DNA of 64,000 bases from positions 4,154,001-4,218,000 of the forward strand of contig NZ_CP032762.1 in NCBI RefSeq assembly GCF_003641205.1. The letters run 5' to 3'. Positions 27,048 to 35,712 of this stretch are shown here, piece after piece. The notes below the pieces were generated by a model. The model saw only the letters and a list, made by a program, of their open reading frames with translations. It ran no database searches and was not told the DNA's origin. Position numbers and translations under genes: made by a program. The DNA is from Rhodococcus sp. P1Y (lineage in GTDB: Bacteria > Actinomycetota > Actinomycetes > Mycobacteriales > Mycobacteriaceae). How positions within the stretch are numbered: position 1 is the stretch's first letter; each line of letters starts with the position of its first letter.

Positions 27048-27183
27048 TTCAGTTCGGAGCTTCACAGGTGCGTGCAAGCACCGGTGCAACTGCACTTTCG
27101 GCAACTCCACCTAGGCAGCAACCGCTTCCGCGGGACCACCCGCGTGTCGCCGGGCGCCGATCGAAACGAACTGGACAACCGCC
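27048..27183 (+). promoter_or_regulatory. Hairpin-rich 5' leader of the NCS1 permease gene, candidate riboswitch
   Basis: An AT-rich stretch with TTGTTTAC and TATTAT-like elements (about 27000-27047) probably contains the promoter. The roughly 135-base leader after it holds a perfect GGTGC/GCACC hairpin (27067-27081). A GTGCAAC-TGCAC element follows, and then a perfect CGCGGG-ACCA-CCCGCG hairpin near 27137-27152. A GC-rich tail reaches the start codon, which has only a weak ribosome binding site. It does not match the TPP, B12, SAM, guanidine-I or fluoride consensus sequences as remembered. Function is inferred only from structure and position. Confidence 0.4.
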
Positions 27184-28626
27184 ATGAACATGAAAAAGTA
27201 TTTCGAGGGCCCAGCTACGAGCCTCGACGATCAGATCGAGAGCTACGCGACGTCGCGGGTACCGGCAACACAGCGCTGGCCGCGACCCGCCATCCTGCTC
27301 GTCCTCACCGGCAACGTGACGGCGATGTTCTGGTTTTCGCTGGGCGGCCAGATCGGCTTCCTCGTCGGCTGGCCGATGTTCCTGTTCCCCATCGCCTACA
27401 TGGTCGTCGGCGCTACTCTCATCGGCAGCCTGATCATGAGGATCGCCAGTCAAGAGGGTCTATCGCTGCCACTACTCACCCGAGGACTCGGTTTCGGCAC
27501 CAAGGGGTCGGCGGTCGCGTCTCTCGTCTACGCCGTCAACTACGTGTTCTACTTCATTTTCGAAGGCAGCATCGTCTCGCACGGTTTGAGCGAGTATGCC
27601 GGCATCGACATCGACTCCTTCTGGGCCACCGTCGTGTTCGCAATCGTCGCCCTGGTCGCGCTGTTCTTCTCCTGGCGCGGCATGCACTCGATGAACATCC
27701 TGCAGAAGTTCGGAATGCCGATCTTCTTGATTCTGTTCGCCGTCGGCATGTACATGCTGGCGAGCGGCTACGTCCTCGTCGGCCCAGGCGAATGGCAGGC
27801 GACCGACGGATTCTCCTCCACTGCGATGTGGCAAGCACTCAGTTTGGTCAACGGACAGATCGTCTTCCAGGCACTCATTGCCACCGACTACGGACGATTC
27901 GTGAAGAAAAGCGTCACCTATCGTGGCACCGGCGGACTCATGTTGGCCGAACTACTCATGATCGTCGTGGTCATGATTCTGGGAGTGTTCCTGGGCTTCA
28001 CCATGCTTCGTTATTTCGACGGCACGGCGTCCCCTGAGCTCTCGGCTACCGATCCGGGACTCTACTTCGCAATCGTCATGGGCTTGCTCGGCGTGATCTT
28101 TGCGATCGTCACCCAGGTGCGCATCAACGTCATGAACCTCTACTCCGGATCTCTTGCACTGTCGAACGCGTGGGATGCCCTGTCTCCCCGCAAGTTCGGT
28201 CGGCAGTGGTGGATGGTTGCGTTGCTCGTCATCGGAATTGCCCTGTACCCCATCAATGTTCTGCAGTACACGGACAAGTTTCTCGCCGTCACCGGCATCA
28301 TGACCAACACGTGGATCTTCATCCTGTTGGCCGACTACTTCGTGTGCCGCAAATGGCTCGGTCTGGCGCCGTCGACCAACATCGAATTTCGTGACGGGTG
28401 GGTCCGCAACTGGAACCCCTGCGGGATCAGCGCGATGCTGATCGGCATTGCGGTGGGCGCGCTCGGAGTGTTCGGGGTCTATCCGTCGTACTACGCATCG
28501 TTCATCGCGATGATCATCGGACCGATCGTCTACATCCCCTTGACGATCGCGACTCGCGGACGCTTCTACACCCCGGCACACGTACCGGACAGCACGTCCC
28601 ACCAGGACACAGCCACCACACACTGA
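27184..28626 (+). CDS. NCS1-family nucleobase/cation symporter
   Basis: A 480-residue membrane permease with about twelve hydrophobic segments, of the family that imports cytosine, uracil, allantoin, hydantoins or related heterocycles. ILLVLTGNVTAMFWFSLGGQ near 40, LPLLTRGLGFGTKGSAVASL near 94 and VRINVMNLYSGSLALSNAWD near 308 are family-like. It is followed by the tandem nitrilase gene at 16 bp, so the two are one transcription unit. It is preceded by a structured leader. The substrate cannot be fixed from sequence; an amide-bearing nitrogen compound is suggested by the neighbour. Confidence 0.87.
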   Translation: MNMKKYFEGPATSLDDQIESYATSRVPATQRWPRPAILLVLTGNVTAMFWFSLGGQIGFLVGWPMFLFPIAYMVVGATLIGSLIMRIASQEGLSLPLLTRGLGFGTKGSAVASLVYAVNYVFYFIFEGSIVSHGLSEYAGIDIDSFWATVVFAIVALVALFFSWRGMHSMNILQKFGMPIFLILFAVGMYMLASGYVLVGPGEWQATDGFSSTAMWQALSLVNGQIVFQALIATDYGRFVKKSVTYRGTGGLMLAELLMIVVVMILGVFLGFTMLRYFDGTASPELSATDPGLYFAIVMGLLGVIFAIVTQVRINVMNLYSGSLALSNAWDALSPRKFGRQWWMVALLVIGIALYPINVLQYTDKFLAVTGIMTNTWIFILLADYFVCRKWLGLAPSTNIEFRDGWVRNWNPCGISAMLIGIAVGALGVFGVYPSYYASFIAMIIGPIVYIPLTIATRGRFYTPAHVPDSTSHQDTATTH

Positions 28627-28642
28627 AAGGCTCGTTCGAACA

Positions 28643-30379
28643 ATGACCTCCATTGCACCTTACGAAGCAGCCGCGATCCAGTTCGAACCCACCCTGTTCG
28701 ACAAATCCGGAAATGTCGAGGCCCTTCTGGCCCTCGTGACCGAAGCCGCGAACCACGGCGCAAGATTGATCACGACGCCCGAAATGGCAACCACCGGTTA
28801 CTGTCTCTACGACTACGACGAGGCGGCAACCGTCGTCGAAACCGTTCCCGGACCGACCACCGACGCGTTCGCTGCGGTGACACGCGCACACGGTTGTTAC
28901 GTGGTTCTCGGGATGCCAGAGATCGATACGGAGACCGGCCTCTACTACAACAGTGCGGTCCTCATCGGGCCCGACGGCATAGTCGGGACCCACCGAAAGA
29001 CGCACTCGTACATCGCCGAACCGAAGTGGGCGGCACCCGGCAATCTGGGCCATCAGGTGTACGACACCGCGATCGGGCGCATCGCCCTGCTGATCTGCAT
29101 GGACATTCACTTCGTCGAGACGGCCCGGGTCGTGGCACTCGACGGAGCCGATGTGATCTGCCACATCAGCAATTGGCTCGCCGAGCGAACACCTGCGCCG
29201 TACTGGATCAGCCGCGCATTCGAGAACACTTGTTTCGTGATCGAGAGCAACCGCTGGGGTCTCGAGCGCACCGTCCAGTTCAGCGGCGGAACGTGCGTCA
29301 TCGAACCCGACGGGACGATTGCGGCGTCACTGGATTCCGGTGACGGAATCGTCTACGCAACAATCGATCCAAAAAGAACGCGAACTGCGGACACGGCCGG
29401 TCGACGCCGTCCCGAACTGTATCGCGAACTACAGTCGAACACCTTTCTGTGGAACCCTCTCGACTTCTTCTCGCTGTACGGCCACCGACCGCTACCGGCC
29501 GGCGCACGCACGACGGTGACCGTTGTCCAGTCCGCTCCGACGGCATCGGTCGACGCCAACCTCCGCGCTATCGAGGAGGCCATGGACGCCGCTCGCGAAG
29601 GCGATGTTCTCGTCTTTCCTGAACTGTCCATCACCGGGCCGGTGTCGACGAACAGACCTCCGTCGAGCTGCGCGGAGGAGATCGACGGACCGTCCATCTC
29701 CCGCATCGTCAGTGCAGCGGCCCGAACCTCGACCACTGTCGTCGTCGGCATTGCCGAGATCGAGGGGGCCAGTTTCTACAACACCGCCGTGGTGATCGGA
29801 CCGGAGGGAGTGCTCGGCAGTTACCGCCAGACCCACATCGCTCCGAGCGACGCCGAATTGTTCTCGCCCGGTGATCGATGGACCGTTCTCGATCTCCCGG
29901 TCGGGCGCGTGGGAGTTCTCGTCGGTAACGATGCATTGTTCCCGGAGGCCGGACGCGTTCTCGCGCTTCGGGGTTGCGATGTGATCGTCTGCCCGTCGGC
30001 GATGATTGCTCCTGTCGGTTCCCACGACGGCACGTCGGTCCCGCACCGAGGCGACATCCTCACCGGTGCCGATCCGCTGCATTGGCATCACATGCGGGTT
30101 CGAGCCGGTGAGAACAACGTGTGGTTCGCCTTTGCCAACGCCTACGATCCCGAACGCGGAACCGACGGCCACAGTGGCGTATTCGGGCCGGACACCTTCG
30201 CGTTCCCTAGAAGCGAAAGCACTCCGATCGATGGACTCGGCGTCGCGACCGCGGTAGTCGACACCACCAACCTGGACTCGGTGTACCCCACCAACGTCGT
30301 TCGCCGGAAAGATCTGGTGTCGATGCGGTTGCCGCATCACTACACCGCCCTGAGCTCAGCCTCACCGGCGAACGTCTGA
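28643..30379 (+). CDS. Tandem two-domain carbon-nitrogen hydrolase with degenerate second active site
   Basis: A 578-residue protein made of two nitrilase-superfamily domains. Domain 1 (about 5-245) has an intact triad: Glu47 in [10 protein letters not shown], Lys119 in HRKTHS and Cys152 in LLICMD, with a later HISNWLAER. Domain 2 (about 290-545) keeps Glu327 in VFPELSITGP. The Lys position is Gln396 (YRQTHI) and the Cys position is Gly428 (VLVGND), so it should be inactive. The second half may be structural or regulatory. The family hydrolyses amides, nitriles or carbamoyl compounds such as ureidopropionate. It is co-transcribed with the NCS1 permease, which probably supplies the substrate. 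Confidence 0.85.
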   Translation: MTSIAPYEAAAIQFEPTLFDKSGNVEALLALVTEAANHGARLITTPEMATTGYCLYDYDEAATVVETVPGPTTDAFAAVTRAHGCYVVLGMPEIDTETGLYYNSAVLIGPDGIVGTHRKTHSYIAEPKWAAPGNLGHQVYDTAIGRIALLICMDIHFVETARVVALDGADVICHISNWLAERTPAPYWISRAFENTCFVIESNRWGLERTVQFSGGTCVIEPDGTIAASLDSGDGIVYATIDPKRTRTADTAGRRRPELYRELQSNTFLWNPLDFFSLYGHRPLPAGARTTVTVVQSAPTASVDANLRAIEEAMDAAREGDVLVFPELSITGPVSTNRPPSSCAEEIDGPSISRIVSAAARTSTTVVVGIAEIEGASFYNTAVVIGPEGVLGSYRQTHIAPSDAELFSPGDRWTVLDLPVGRVGVLVGNDALFPEAGRVLALRGCDVIVCPSAMIAPVGSHDGTSVPHRGDILTGADPLHWHHMRVRAGENNVWFAFANAYDPERGTDGHSGVFGPDTFAFPRSESTPIDGLGVATAVVDTTNLDSVYPTNVVRRKDLVSMRLPHHYTALSSASPANV

Positions 30380-30483
30380 TTTCTCCCGCAGGGTGATCGC
30401 TGACACAGCACGCTTGACCTCGAGTGCACTCCAGGTTCGAAGATCTATCCGTACAGCGAATCACTACCCAGGAGACGAGAAAC

Positions 30484-31083
30484 ATGTCGGCCCAACCGTA
30501 TGTATTGCCCGAACTCACTTACGACTACTCCGCGCTCGAACCCCACATCAGCGGCGAGATCATGGAGCTTCATCATTCGAAGCATCACGCCGCGTACGTC
30601 GCCGGGGCCAACACCGCGCTCGAACAGCTCGCGGACGCACGAGAGTCCTCCGATCATGCGCGAATCTTGTTGCACGAGAAAAACCTCGCGTTTCACCTCG
30701 GTGGGCACCTCAATCACACCCAATTCTGGTCCAACATCTCCCCTGCCGGTGGCGATAAGCCCGTGGGTGAACTCGCGGCCGCGATCGACGATCAATTCGG
30801 TTCGTTCGATGCGTTCCGAGCCCAGTTCACTGCTGCAGCCAACGGATTGCAGGGATCCGGGTGGGCCGTGCTCGGGTGGGACGAACTCGGCAAGCGGCTG
30901 TTGACCTTTCAGCTCTACGACCAGCAGGCGAACGTACCGCTCGGAATCACCCCGCTGCTGTTGCTCGACATGTGGGAACACGCGTTCTACCTGCAGTACA
31001 AGAACGTCAAGGCCGACTACGTGACTGCATTCTGGAACCTCGTCGACTGGGCCGACGTCGCAGCACGCGGGCCCTGGGTGTGA
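30484..31083 (+). CDS. sodA: Superoxide dismutase, Fe/Mn family
   Basis: Detoxifies superoxide. The protein has 199 residues. Metal ligands by comparison with characterised enzymes are His30 ([12 protein letters not shown]), His78 ([10 protein letters not shown]), Asp162 and His166 ([14 protein letters not shown]). There is no signal peptide, so it acts in the cytoplasm or leaves by a non-classical route. Iron versus manganese preference is uncertain. The ATG follows CCAGGAGACGAG. The gene is 104 bp after the nitrilase, long enough for its own promoter. A large inverted repeat follows its stop. Confidence 0.96.
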   Translation: MSAQPYVLPELTYDYSALEPHISGEIMELHHSKHHAAYVAGANTALEQLADARESSDHARILLHEKNLAFHLGGHLNHTQFWSNISPAGGDKPVGELAAAIDDQFGSFDAFRAQFTAAANGLQGSGWAVLGWDELGKRLLTFQLYDQQANVPLGITPLLLLDMWEHAFYLQYKNVKADYVTAFWNLVDWADVAARGPWV

Positions 31084-31091
31084 CTCCACGT

Positions 31092-31155
31092 CCGCCGAGA
31101 TCGAGGTTGTGCACCGAATTCGTCCGAAAGGGCGACACAACTTCGATCTCGGCGG
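31092..31155. repeat. Long inverted repeat after the superoxide dismutase gene
   Basis: The 20-base arm CCGCCGAGATCGAGGTTGTG at 31092-31111 is complementary to 31136-31155 with a single C/T difference that still wobble-pairs. The 24-base loop contains GAATTC. It starts 8 bp after the sod stop and ends 31 bp before the flavoprotein start. It may act as terminator or be a dispersed palindromic element. Confidence 0.75.
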
Positions 31156-31186
31156 GAACGGTGCCGGAACGCCTACGGTGGGTGAC

Positions 31187-32098
31187 ATGAATGATTCGGT
31201 CACCATCGTCGGCGCAGGTATCGCGGGCGCCGCCTGCGCCGTCGTTCTCCGCGACGCAGGCGTGCCGTTTCGTCTCGTCGATCGAGGCCGTGCGGTGGGT
31301 GGACGCATGGCATCGCCAGAACTTCACGGACGCAGAGTCGATATCGGGGCCGGGTACTTCACCGTGCGGGATCCGGAATTCGCCGAGGTCGTCGCGCAGT
31401 GGGAATCAGCTGGTCTCGCCACGAAATGGACGGACACCTTCGGCGTCGTAGCGCCGGACAGCACGCCCGAGACAAGCAGCGGCCCGATGCGGTGGGCAAC
31501 CCCCGGCGGTCTCCGATCGCTCGTCCGCGCCACGTTGGACGGAATCAACAGCGACAGCGAGAATGTGCAGGAGCTACCCGACGGTGACGTGGTTCTGGCA
31601 ATGCCGGACCCACAGGCAAGTCGGCTGGTCGCGGTACCGAACCCAGTCGTGTACGACCCCACGATCACCGTTGTCGCCGGATTCGATGCCCTCGACCTTC
31701 CGTTCGACAGTGCAGCGTTCGTCAACGACCATCCGGTACTCGAGTTTCTCGCCGACGACGGATCCAGGCGCGGTGACGGCGCGGCCGTGCTCGTTGCACA
31801 TTCGACGGCCCAGTTCGCGAAAGCGCACCTGGACGATCCCGAGTCGGCCATCGGCCCGGTCGTCGGCGCGCTCACCGAATTGCTCGGTACGTCGCCTCCG
31901 TCGTGGACCCGTGTACACCGATGGACGTTCGCCAAACCCGCCGGTGCACACGACGCGACCTTCGGCGTGCTCGAAACATCCTCGGCACGAGTAGTTTTGG
32001 CGGGCGATCAATGGAGCCCGTCGGGTCCACCAAGGATCGAAAGCGCATGGCGTTCGGGTACCGACGCCGGTCGAGCCGTGGTAGCGGGAATCAAATAG
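31187..32098 (+). CDS. FAD-dependent oxidoreductase, renalase-like
   Basis: A 303-residue flavoprotein. The N-terminal Rossmann dinucleotide fold is VTIVGAGIAGAACAVVLRDA with the acidic end at LVDRGRAVGGRM, a typical renalase/amine-oxidase-like FAD motif. It is followed by VDIGAGYFTVRDPEF. The C-terminal FAD contact is VVLAGDQWSPSG and ESAWRSGTDAGRAVV. The substrate is unknown; bacterial renalases oxidise misreduced nicotinamide forms, which is only a family-level suggestion. The ATG at 31187 is chosen because it begins the fold. Confidence 0.85.
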   Translation: MNDSVTIVGAGIAGAACAVVLRDAGVPFRLVDRGRAVGGRMASPELHGRRVDIGAGYFTVRDPEFAEVVAQWESAGLATKWTDTFGVVAPDSTPETSSGPMRWATPGGLRSLVRATLDGINSDSENVQELPDGDVVLAMPDPQASRLVAVPNPVVYDPTITVVAGFDALDLPFDSAAFVNDHPVLEFLADDGSRRGDGAAVLVAHSTAQFAKAHLDDPESAIGPVVGALTELLGTSPPSWTRVHRWTFAKPAGAHDATFGVLETSSARVVLAGDQWSPSGPPRIESAWRSGTDAGRAVVAGIK

Positions 32099-32115
32099 CA
32101 ACGGCCATTCGGGCG

Positions 32116-32994
32116 TCAGTCGAGCGCCCGTGCTGCAGCGGCGGCAATAGCAGCCGTCAACTCCGTCAGCGCCGTCGTCCGAAGGGTCCACTGCTGCCAG
32201 AACAACGTGACATCGATTCCCGTTCCAGGCGCGATGTCGATCAGGTCCACTCCGAGTTCGACTCGATCACATTGCAGCCTCGGCAGTACCGCCCACCCGA
32301 GCCCGAGGCGAACCGCCTCCGCAAAATCCGACGCGGACGGGATGAAGTGCCTGCGTCCGGACGGCTTCACCGATCCCCACTGCTGCAGGTAGCGATCCTG
32401 CAGGTCATCGGAGCGATCGAAGACGACCATGGGCGCGTCCGCTAATACGTCACCTGAGACGCCGTCGGAAAACCATGTTCGGTGAAAGCCCGGAGAACAC
32501 ACCGGGAGGTACCGCATGACGCCCAATCTCGTGACCGAACAACCCTGCACCGGTGTGTCGGACGTGGTGACCGCCGCCATAACGAGCCCTTGCCGCAACA
32601 TCTCGGCGGAATGGTCCTGATCCTCCCGGCGAACGTCGAAATCCATCCGATCGGCCAATCCGGCCAAAGCGGGGAGCACCCAGGTATTGAGCGAATCGCC
32701 GTTGACCGCAATCGGGATGGTGACGGCCCGGCCCCCACCGCTCTCAGCCACCGGCAATTCGGCGACCAGTGATCCGATCTGTTGCGCAAGGCGTAGATAC
32801 GGGATCCCCGCATCGGTGGCGACGACCGGCTTCGATCTGCGCAGGAGTACAGAACCGGCCGTCGTTTCCAATGCCTTCACTCGTTGACTGATCGCCGACG
32901 GCGTCACGTGCAGCCGCCGTGCAGCACCGTCGAACGATCCTTCGGCGACCACCGCGGCAAGCGCTTCGAGCTGAGACAGGTCCAGATTCGACAT
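32116..32994 (-). CDS. lysG: LysR-type regulator of lysine/arginine export (LysG/ArgP)
   Basis: A 292-residue activator. The helix-turn-helix is SFDGAARRLHVTPSAISQRV with KALETTAGSVLL, the pattern of ArgP/LysG proteins. Residues 95-290 form the effector domain expected to bind basic amino acids. Divergent arrangement with the lysE gene, 68 bp between starts, is the classic Corynebacterium lysG-lysE layout. It is therefore expected to activate lysE when intracellular lysine or arginine is high. Confidence 0.93.
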   Translation of the reverse strand: MSNLDLSQLEALAAVVAEGSFDGAARRLHVTPSAISQRVKALETTAGSVLLRRSKPVVATDAGIPYLRLAQQIGSLVAELPVAESGGGRAVTIPIAVNGDSLNTWVLPALAGLADRMDFDVRREDQDHSAEMLRQGLVMAAVTTSDTPVQGCSVTRLGVMRYLPVCSPGFHRTWFSDGVSGDVLADAPMVVFDRSDDLQDRYLQQWGSVKPSGRRHFIPSASDFAEAVRLGLGWAVLPRLQCDRVELGVDLIDIAPGTGIDVTLFWQQWTLRTTALTELTAAIAAAAARALD

Positions 32995-33062
32995 AAGGAA
33001 CTCTAACGCGACGTGAGAAATATTCGCTGTACTTCACTGCTGGTCGCACATACGGTGTCGTC

Positions 33063-33686
33063 ATGACCTTCTCCCCCGCGCCCACCATGGCCGGATTCGC
33101 ATTCGGACTGTCGTTGATCGTCGCTATCGGTGCTCAGAATGCATACGTTCTGCGACAGGGCATCGCTCGTAAACATGTCCTCGGCGTCGTTCTCGTGTGT
33201 GCACTGTCCGACGTTGTGCTCATCGGCGCCGGTGTCGCGGGAGCGGGATTGCTGGTCGACAAGGCACCCGGCGCGTTGAAGTTCGCCTACTGGGGCGGCG
33301 CAGCGTTCCTCATCGCATACGGAATGCTCTCGGCCCGCCGGGCATTCGCACCGAAGGCAATGGAGGACGAGTCCGACGCCACGCCGGCGCGCATCGGAAC
33401 CGTGGTGGCCACCGCGCTGGCGTTGACGTGGCTCAACCCTCACGTCTATTTGGACACCGTCGTACTTCTGGGATCCGTCGCCGCCACGTACGACGCCGCA
33501 CGCGTCTGGTTCGGAGTGGGCGCCGCGGCAGCCAGCATCGTGTGGTTCACGGCCCTCGGCTTCGGCGCACGCCTGCTGAAGCCGGCCTTCGCGAAACCGA
33601 TCGCGTGGAGATGGCTCGACGGCGTCATCGCTGCGTTCATGCTGGCACTCGGAGCGACGCTTGCAGTACAGGCCACGAACAGCTGA
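33063..33686 (+). CDS. lysE: LysE-family basic amino acid exporter
   Basis: A 207-residue membrane protein with six hydrophobic segments that exports lysine and arginine. The hallmark near residue 15 is FGLSLIVAIGAQNAYVLRQG, including the GAQNA motif. WLNPHVYLDTVVLLGSVAA near 121 is the second family signature. It is divergently paired with lysG. The 3' end faces a convergent tetR gene 12 bp away. Confidence 0.95.
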   Translation: MTFSPAPTMAGFAFGLSLIVAIGAQNAYVLRQGIARKHVLGVVLVCALSDVVLIGAGVAGAGLLVDKAPGALKFAYWGGAAFLIAYGMLSARRAFAPKAMEDESDATPARIGTVVATALALTWLNPHVYLDTVVLLGSVAATYDAARVWFGVGAAAASIVWFTALGFGARLLKPAFAKPIAWRWLDGVIAAFMLALGATLAVQATNS

Positions 33687-33698
33687 CGTACGAGAGCG

Positions 33699-34343
33699 TC
33701 AGCCGACGACGATCCGCTCTCCCACAGCAACAACCGCGCGACTCAACGTCTTCGACGCGTGCTTGCTGAGTGGGCCTTCGCCCAACCGCAACGCGTGAAT
33801 GGTCATCAGCAGTTCGATGAGCGTCCTCGTGGACAGCGAGTGCGAAGCATGTTCGAGTGCGGCTGCGCGCTTGGTCGGCGGAGTCGGACTCGGGGGAAGA
33901 TAGTCGAAGGCTCGTTGCACGTGCGCTTCCTCGAACTCCCGCCGCAGCGTCGACGCTTCGGCAGTGGCACCGGGCAGGTGGTAGTGCAGCAGGCGTGCTT
34001 CGTTCGGATGCGCTTCGACCCACCCCCACACAGCGACGATGACGTCTTCGAGAGAGGGATCGCGGGTCGCGGCATCTTCTTGTGCACGAACGTGGGCCAC
34101 GACTTCGTTGACCATGTCGAGTACGCGGCGCATCGCCAGCTCGAACAGCTCGTCCTTACCTGCGAAGTGGTAGTACACCGCGGACGGCACGACCTCGGAT
34201 TCCAGCGCCACGTCCTGGATACTCGCGTCGGAGAAACTCTTCGCCGCGAAAACGCGGATCGCGGCGTCGACGATCTCCTGCCGCCGTGACGGCCTGTGCG
34301 GTGACTTCTTTCCCACCTGACCGTTCGCCCCCTGCTCGCTCAC
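33699..34343 (-). CDS. TetR-family transcriptional regulator
   Basis: A 214-residue repressor. The DNA-binding domain is IVDAAIRVFAAKSFSDASIQ followed by DVALESEVVPSAVYYHFAGK. A TetR_C-type ligand domain follows. The N-terminus has a basic KKSPHRPSRRQE extension. Divergent from the second tetR gene with 67 bp between starts, so cross- or auto-regulation from this gap is likely. No obvious target operon is adjacent. Confidence 0.88.
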   Translation of the reverse strand: MSEQGANGQVGKKSPHRPSRRQEIVDAAIRVFAAKSFSDASIQDVALESEVVPSAVYYHFAGKDELFELAMRRVLDMVNEVVAHVRAQEDAATRDPSLEDVIVAVWGWVEAHPNEARLLHYHLPGATAEASTLRREFEEAHVQRAFDYLPPSPTPPTKRAAALEHASHSLSTRTLIELLMTIHALRLGEGPLSKHASKTLSRAVVAVGERIVVG

Positions 34344-34410
34344 CTCGACGCCTCACCCTCTCGTTTACGCAAAGCACTAGTGTTGCATGACCGAAGTCCT
34401 AGGAGAGTGA

Positions 34411-35022
34411 ATGTCGGCATCAGTGAAGCGACCAGCGCACCGTCCCTCGCGGCGTGGAGTCATCGTCGAGACGGCGTTCGAGTTGTTCGCGTCGAGGCCC
34501 GTCGATTCCGTGACGGTTGCGGACATCGCGGCAGCCGCGGACATGACGTCGGCAGCGATCTACTATCACTACCCTTCGCGCGAGGAGATTCTGCTCGAAG
34601 GGCTTCGCGAGTTCGCAGCCGAGTATGTGGCGGAGATCGAGCGGATAGCGGCGGAGGTGGTAGCTCCTTCCCGCAGCATGGGCTCTCTCGTAGAACCGTT
34701 CGTGAAGTGGCTGTCCGACAATCGAACCAGCGCACTCGTCTACTTCGTTCAATCACGCGGTGCAAGCCAGCAAGTCGAGGCGATCCGGCGCGGCAACGCA
34801 CTGGAACTCATACCGATTCTCGGGTCCGCAGCCAAGAAGGCGCGGGGAAAGATCACCGCTGCCGAAGCAAGCGTCGTCGCAGTCGCCATGATCGCGGAGA
34901 TCGAAACCTTCGCATCTGCGTTCCTGTCCGACGATCGCTCGTTCACGACGTTGGGCCGCAAGCGATTCATCGAGTCCGGTGCGGCACTGGCGAATCGGAT
35001 CGCCGGTACGACGGCGTCCTGA
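34411..35022 (+). CDS. TetR-family transcriptional regulator
   Basis: A 203-residue regulator. The N-terminal domain includes VIVETAFELFASRPVDSVTV and DIAAAADMTSAAIYYHYPSR. The basic KRPAHRPSRRG opening is very like that of the divergent tetR, suggesting that the two are paralogues. The ATG follows AGGAGAG. A CACTAGTG palindrome lies in the shared promoter. It ends 52 bp before the left boundary of the prophage remnant and is the last intact gene before that island. Confidence 0.87.
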   Translation: MSASVKRPAHRPSRRGVIVETAFELFASRPVDSVTVADIAAAADMTSAAIYYHYPSREEILLEGLREFAAEYVAEIERIAAEVVAPSRSMGSLVEPFVKWLSDNRTSALVYFVQSRGASQQVEAIRRGNALELIPILGSAAKKARGKITAAEASVVAVAMIAEIETFASAFLSDDRSFTTLGRKRFIESGAALANRIAGTTAS

Positions 35023-35073
35023 CGCACAGCCGTGTTCGACAGGCTGGCCACAACGCGGAATGCGAACGTGGTT

Positions 35074-35110
35074 GGCGCAGAGGGGTTCGACCCTCGACCG
35101 GTGTTGTGTA
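35074..35110. repeat. Left attachment-site remnant (partial tRNA-Val duplication)
   Basis: GGCGCAGAGGGGTTCGA at 35074-35090 is identical and in the same orientation to the 3' end and T-arm of the tRNA-Val gene near 37920. Similarity then continues imperfectly through CCCTCGACCGGTGTTGTGTA up to the anticodon loop. It cannot fold as a tRNA and is read as a decayed att site. Confidence 0.75.
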
Positions 35111-35245
35111 GGCCCAATACAAGACGCCCATTGGCCAGTTCCCGAGGCCCTGAGCTGGAATGCAGCTAGCCGGGGGGCGATACGTGTCACGTGAGATGCG
35201 ACAACTCTGGGACGGAATCCAACCTCTTGCCTCGCGGACTGAGGG

Positions 35246-35454
35246 TCAATCCTGTCCTGCATTCTCGATGTCAGTCAGCGTCTTTTCAGTAATACCAGCT
35301 ATGACCTTCCAGCCAGCGGCCACCTGCAGTGCGTTGCTGCCTTCTTGTGAGCGGGTGATCGTCAATTGATCGCCATCTGCGGAGCGTAGTAGCCGACCTC
35401 GGAGTTGTCGTGAGTCGGTAGATCTACGATGTCAGGTAAGACCGTGACGGGCAT
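35246..35454 (-). pseudogene. Phage tail-type protein remnant
   Basis: Minus-strand fragments in two frames. An ATG at 35454 opens MPVTVLPDIVDLPTHDNSEV and stops after 30 residues. In the next frame the sequence continues RSADGDQLTITRSQEGSNAL, then AAGWKVIAGITEKTLTDIEN, and ends at 35246. The pattern TITRSQEG...AAG...V...LT resembles repeated modules of siphophage tail or fibre proteins. A frameshift separates the two parts, so no intact product is expected. The family assignment is by recognition only. Confidence 0.5.
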
Positions 35455-35712
35455 GTTCGGCTTGAAGCTACACCGTCACCTGGCATCAACGTGAAGTTCT
35501 AACCCACTGTCGATGGGGATGGAGGGATTTGGACTGTGCCGATCAGTAGTTTGACGTGGTTGTCGAATGTCATCTACTTCCAATTTTGCACATTATTCGA
35601 TTCGCTAACATACTTGTGCCGCTGGTTGCCTGTCCGTCATCCGAACGATTGCCCAACTTTGACCCGCACGGTACATTACGCGTCGGAAAGTTCCATGCAA
35701 GAGAGGCTTCAC

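Noticed and set aside
27048..27183. TPP, cobalamin or guanidine riboswitch
   Set aside because: The conserved core sequences of these classes are not present; only generic hairpins are seen.
35074..35110. A second tRNA-Val gene
   Set aside because: Only the 3' half is present and it is mutated; no acceptor or D-arm can form.
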